A DNA stretch of 64,000 bases from Gloeophyllum trabeum ATCC 11539 (Eukaryota; Basidiomycota; Agaricomycetes; Gloeophyllales; Gloeophyllaceae). Below the pieces are notes generated by a model that saw only the letters and a program-made list of their open reading frames with translations, was not told the DNA's origin and searched no databases. The stretch lies in NCBI RefSeq assembly GCF_000344685.1, contig NW_006920414.1, positions 1,420,677 through 1,484,676 on the forward strand, given 5' to 3'. The position numbers were made by a program, and so were the translations under genes. Shown here one piece after another: positions 63,267 through 64,000 of the stretch (position 1 is the first letter of the stretch; each line of letters begins with the position of its first letter).

Positions 63267-64000
63267 TTAGCGCACCCTGAGCGCGCGGAGCCCCTTCTGC
63301 ACGTCCCTGATGTCGCGATTCCACTCGCCAACCCAGTTCTCCCCGCCCGAGAACGCGACGCCCTTGCCCACGACCGTGCCCGTGCCCGTCGCGACCTCGA
63401 ACGCGAAGTCGACGCTCATGCTGCGCCTTCTCCGCGTCTTCTCCTGCGCTGGTGCCGGTTTGGGCGTGGCTTGGGGTTGAGAGCTGGAGTGAGAGTGTGA
63501 TGGGGAGTGAGACTGGGCGTGGGAGTGGAAGACGAGCTCGGGCGGTACGTTCTCGCCGAACTGCTTCGCGAGCTTGGCCATCTTCTTGCGGCGCGTGTTG
63601 AGCGTCGGGCTGGGCGTTTTCGGGGAGGGGGAAGGGGAGGAGGAAGAGTAGCAGCGCGGTGTGAGAGGTGTCATCGGCGCAGAGGAGGACTTGGTAAAGT
63701 GCGGTCTGGGTGTATCGGGGGTGGTGACGGGCGCAAAGACGAGGGGAGACCCGGACGTGAACGTCGAGAAGCGGGAGGAGTGGGGCGTCGCAGGGATACG
63801 CGAGTGCGGTGATGAAGAGTGATTGGGCGACAGAGGAGACAGAGGCGTCGCACCCGGCAGCGGGGTCGATATCTTGATCGACTCGCCGAGGACAGTCGCA
63901 GTCGTCGGCGTGCACGGCAGCGAAAACACGTCCTCCTCCCCGTGCGCCTCCACAGCGCGCGTCTCGAGACACAGCACCAGCGGGCGCGGTTGGCGCTTCA
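63267..64000 (-). CDS. Unknown Ser/Pro-rich protein, 5' end at window edge
   Basis: An intronless minus-strand frame is open from the right edge to a stop at 63267, about 244 residues. The last two bases of the window (TG on the minus strand) followed by AAG CGC could be the end of an ATG, so the start may lie one base outside. The first 25 residues are followed by a long Ser/Pro/Thr region (LSPLSPNHSSSPHSRIPATP). A conserved-looking block RRKKMAKLAKQFGENVPPEL is near residue 140, then SRRRSMSVDF-type basic sequence (TRRRRSMSVDFAFEVATG) and a C-terminal GGENWVGEWNRDIRDVQKGL. The two blocks resemble uncharacterised basidiomycete proteins; I assign no function. Confidence 0.7.
   Translation of the reverse strand, partial: KRQPRPLVLCLETRAVEAHGEEDVFSLPCTPTTATVLGESIKISTPLPGATPLSPLSPNHSSSPHSRIPATPHSSRFSTFTSGSPLVFAPVTTPDTPRPHFTKSSSAPMTPLTPRCYSSSSPSPSPKTPSPTLNTRRKKMAKLAKQFGENVPPELVFHSHAQSHSPSHSHSSSQPQATPKPAPAQEKTRRRRSMSVDFAFEVATGTGTVVGKGVAFSGGENWVGEWNRDIRDVQKGLRALRVR

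Overview
This window looks like nuclear DNA of a filamentous basidiomycete fungus, most likely an Agaricomycete. Nearly every gene is split by short GT-AG introns of roughly 50-75 bases. Genes sit close together on both strands. Several families are typical of mushroom-forming fungi: a DOPA 4,5-dioxygenase, a Ppo-type fatty acid dioxygenase, a TPR-CHAT protein, and a WW-like/transmembrane family. I saw no transposon, tRNA, rRNA or CRISPR array. All gene models were built by hand from splice signals and reading-frame continuity. Those given with a protein length sum to whole codons.

Layout. 0-2 kb: an unknown membrane protein that runs off the left edge. 3.7-6.3 kb: a DOPA dioxygenase and a short-chain dehydrogenase in tandem. 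6.6-8.3 kb: cystathionine beta-synthase. 9.0-11.4 kb: a small unknown protein and a basic/coiled-coil protein. 11.9-13.6 kb: a ROG1-type lipase. 14.0-18.6 kb: a Ppo dioxygenase-P450. 19.6-23.4 kb: coatomer epsilon and checkpoint clamp Rad9, divergent from a shared 840 bp promoter. 23.6-24.0 kb: a small hydrophilic protein. 25.8-28.4 kb: a p21-activated kinase. 28.9-38.6 kb: the Tel1/ATM kinase. 39.7-40.4 kb: a GPI-anchored surface protein. 41.3-43.7 kb: Pif1 helicase. 44.1-46.5 kb: exocyst Sec6. 46.7-48.2 kb: an acidic protein with an internal duplication. 48.9-50.6 kb: a pepsin-fold protein that has lost one catalytic Asp. 51.3-53.1 kb: a NAPE-PLD-type phospholipase. 53.4-55.0 kb: a WW-like/TM protein. 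55.9-58.7 kb: an ExgD-type glucanase. 59.0-62.3 kb: a TPR-CHAT protein. 63.3-64 kb: an unknown protein running off the right edge.

Themes. Three genome-stability genes (rad9, tel1, pif1) lie within 22 kb. Each carries the 7-mer CGACGCG, on one strand or the other, 70-90 bp before its ATG, which hints at shared cell-cycle or damage control. The rad9/coatomer promoter holds a 35-bp inverted repeat, one copy per gene in the same orientation relative to each gene. Two genes (Ppo and NAPE-PLD) make lipid mediators. Membrane traffic and polarity are represented by coatomer epsilon, Sec6 and PAK, and the cell wall by ExgD and the GPI protein. The TPR-CHAT protein is the strongest candidate for a little-described system, because it joins a predicted caspase-like protease to a TPR sensor array.
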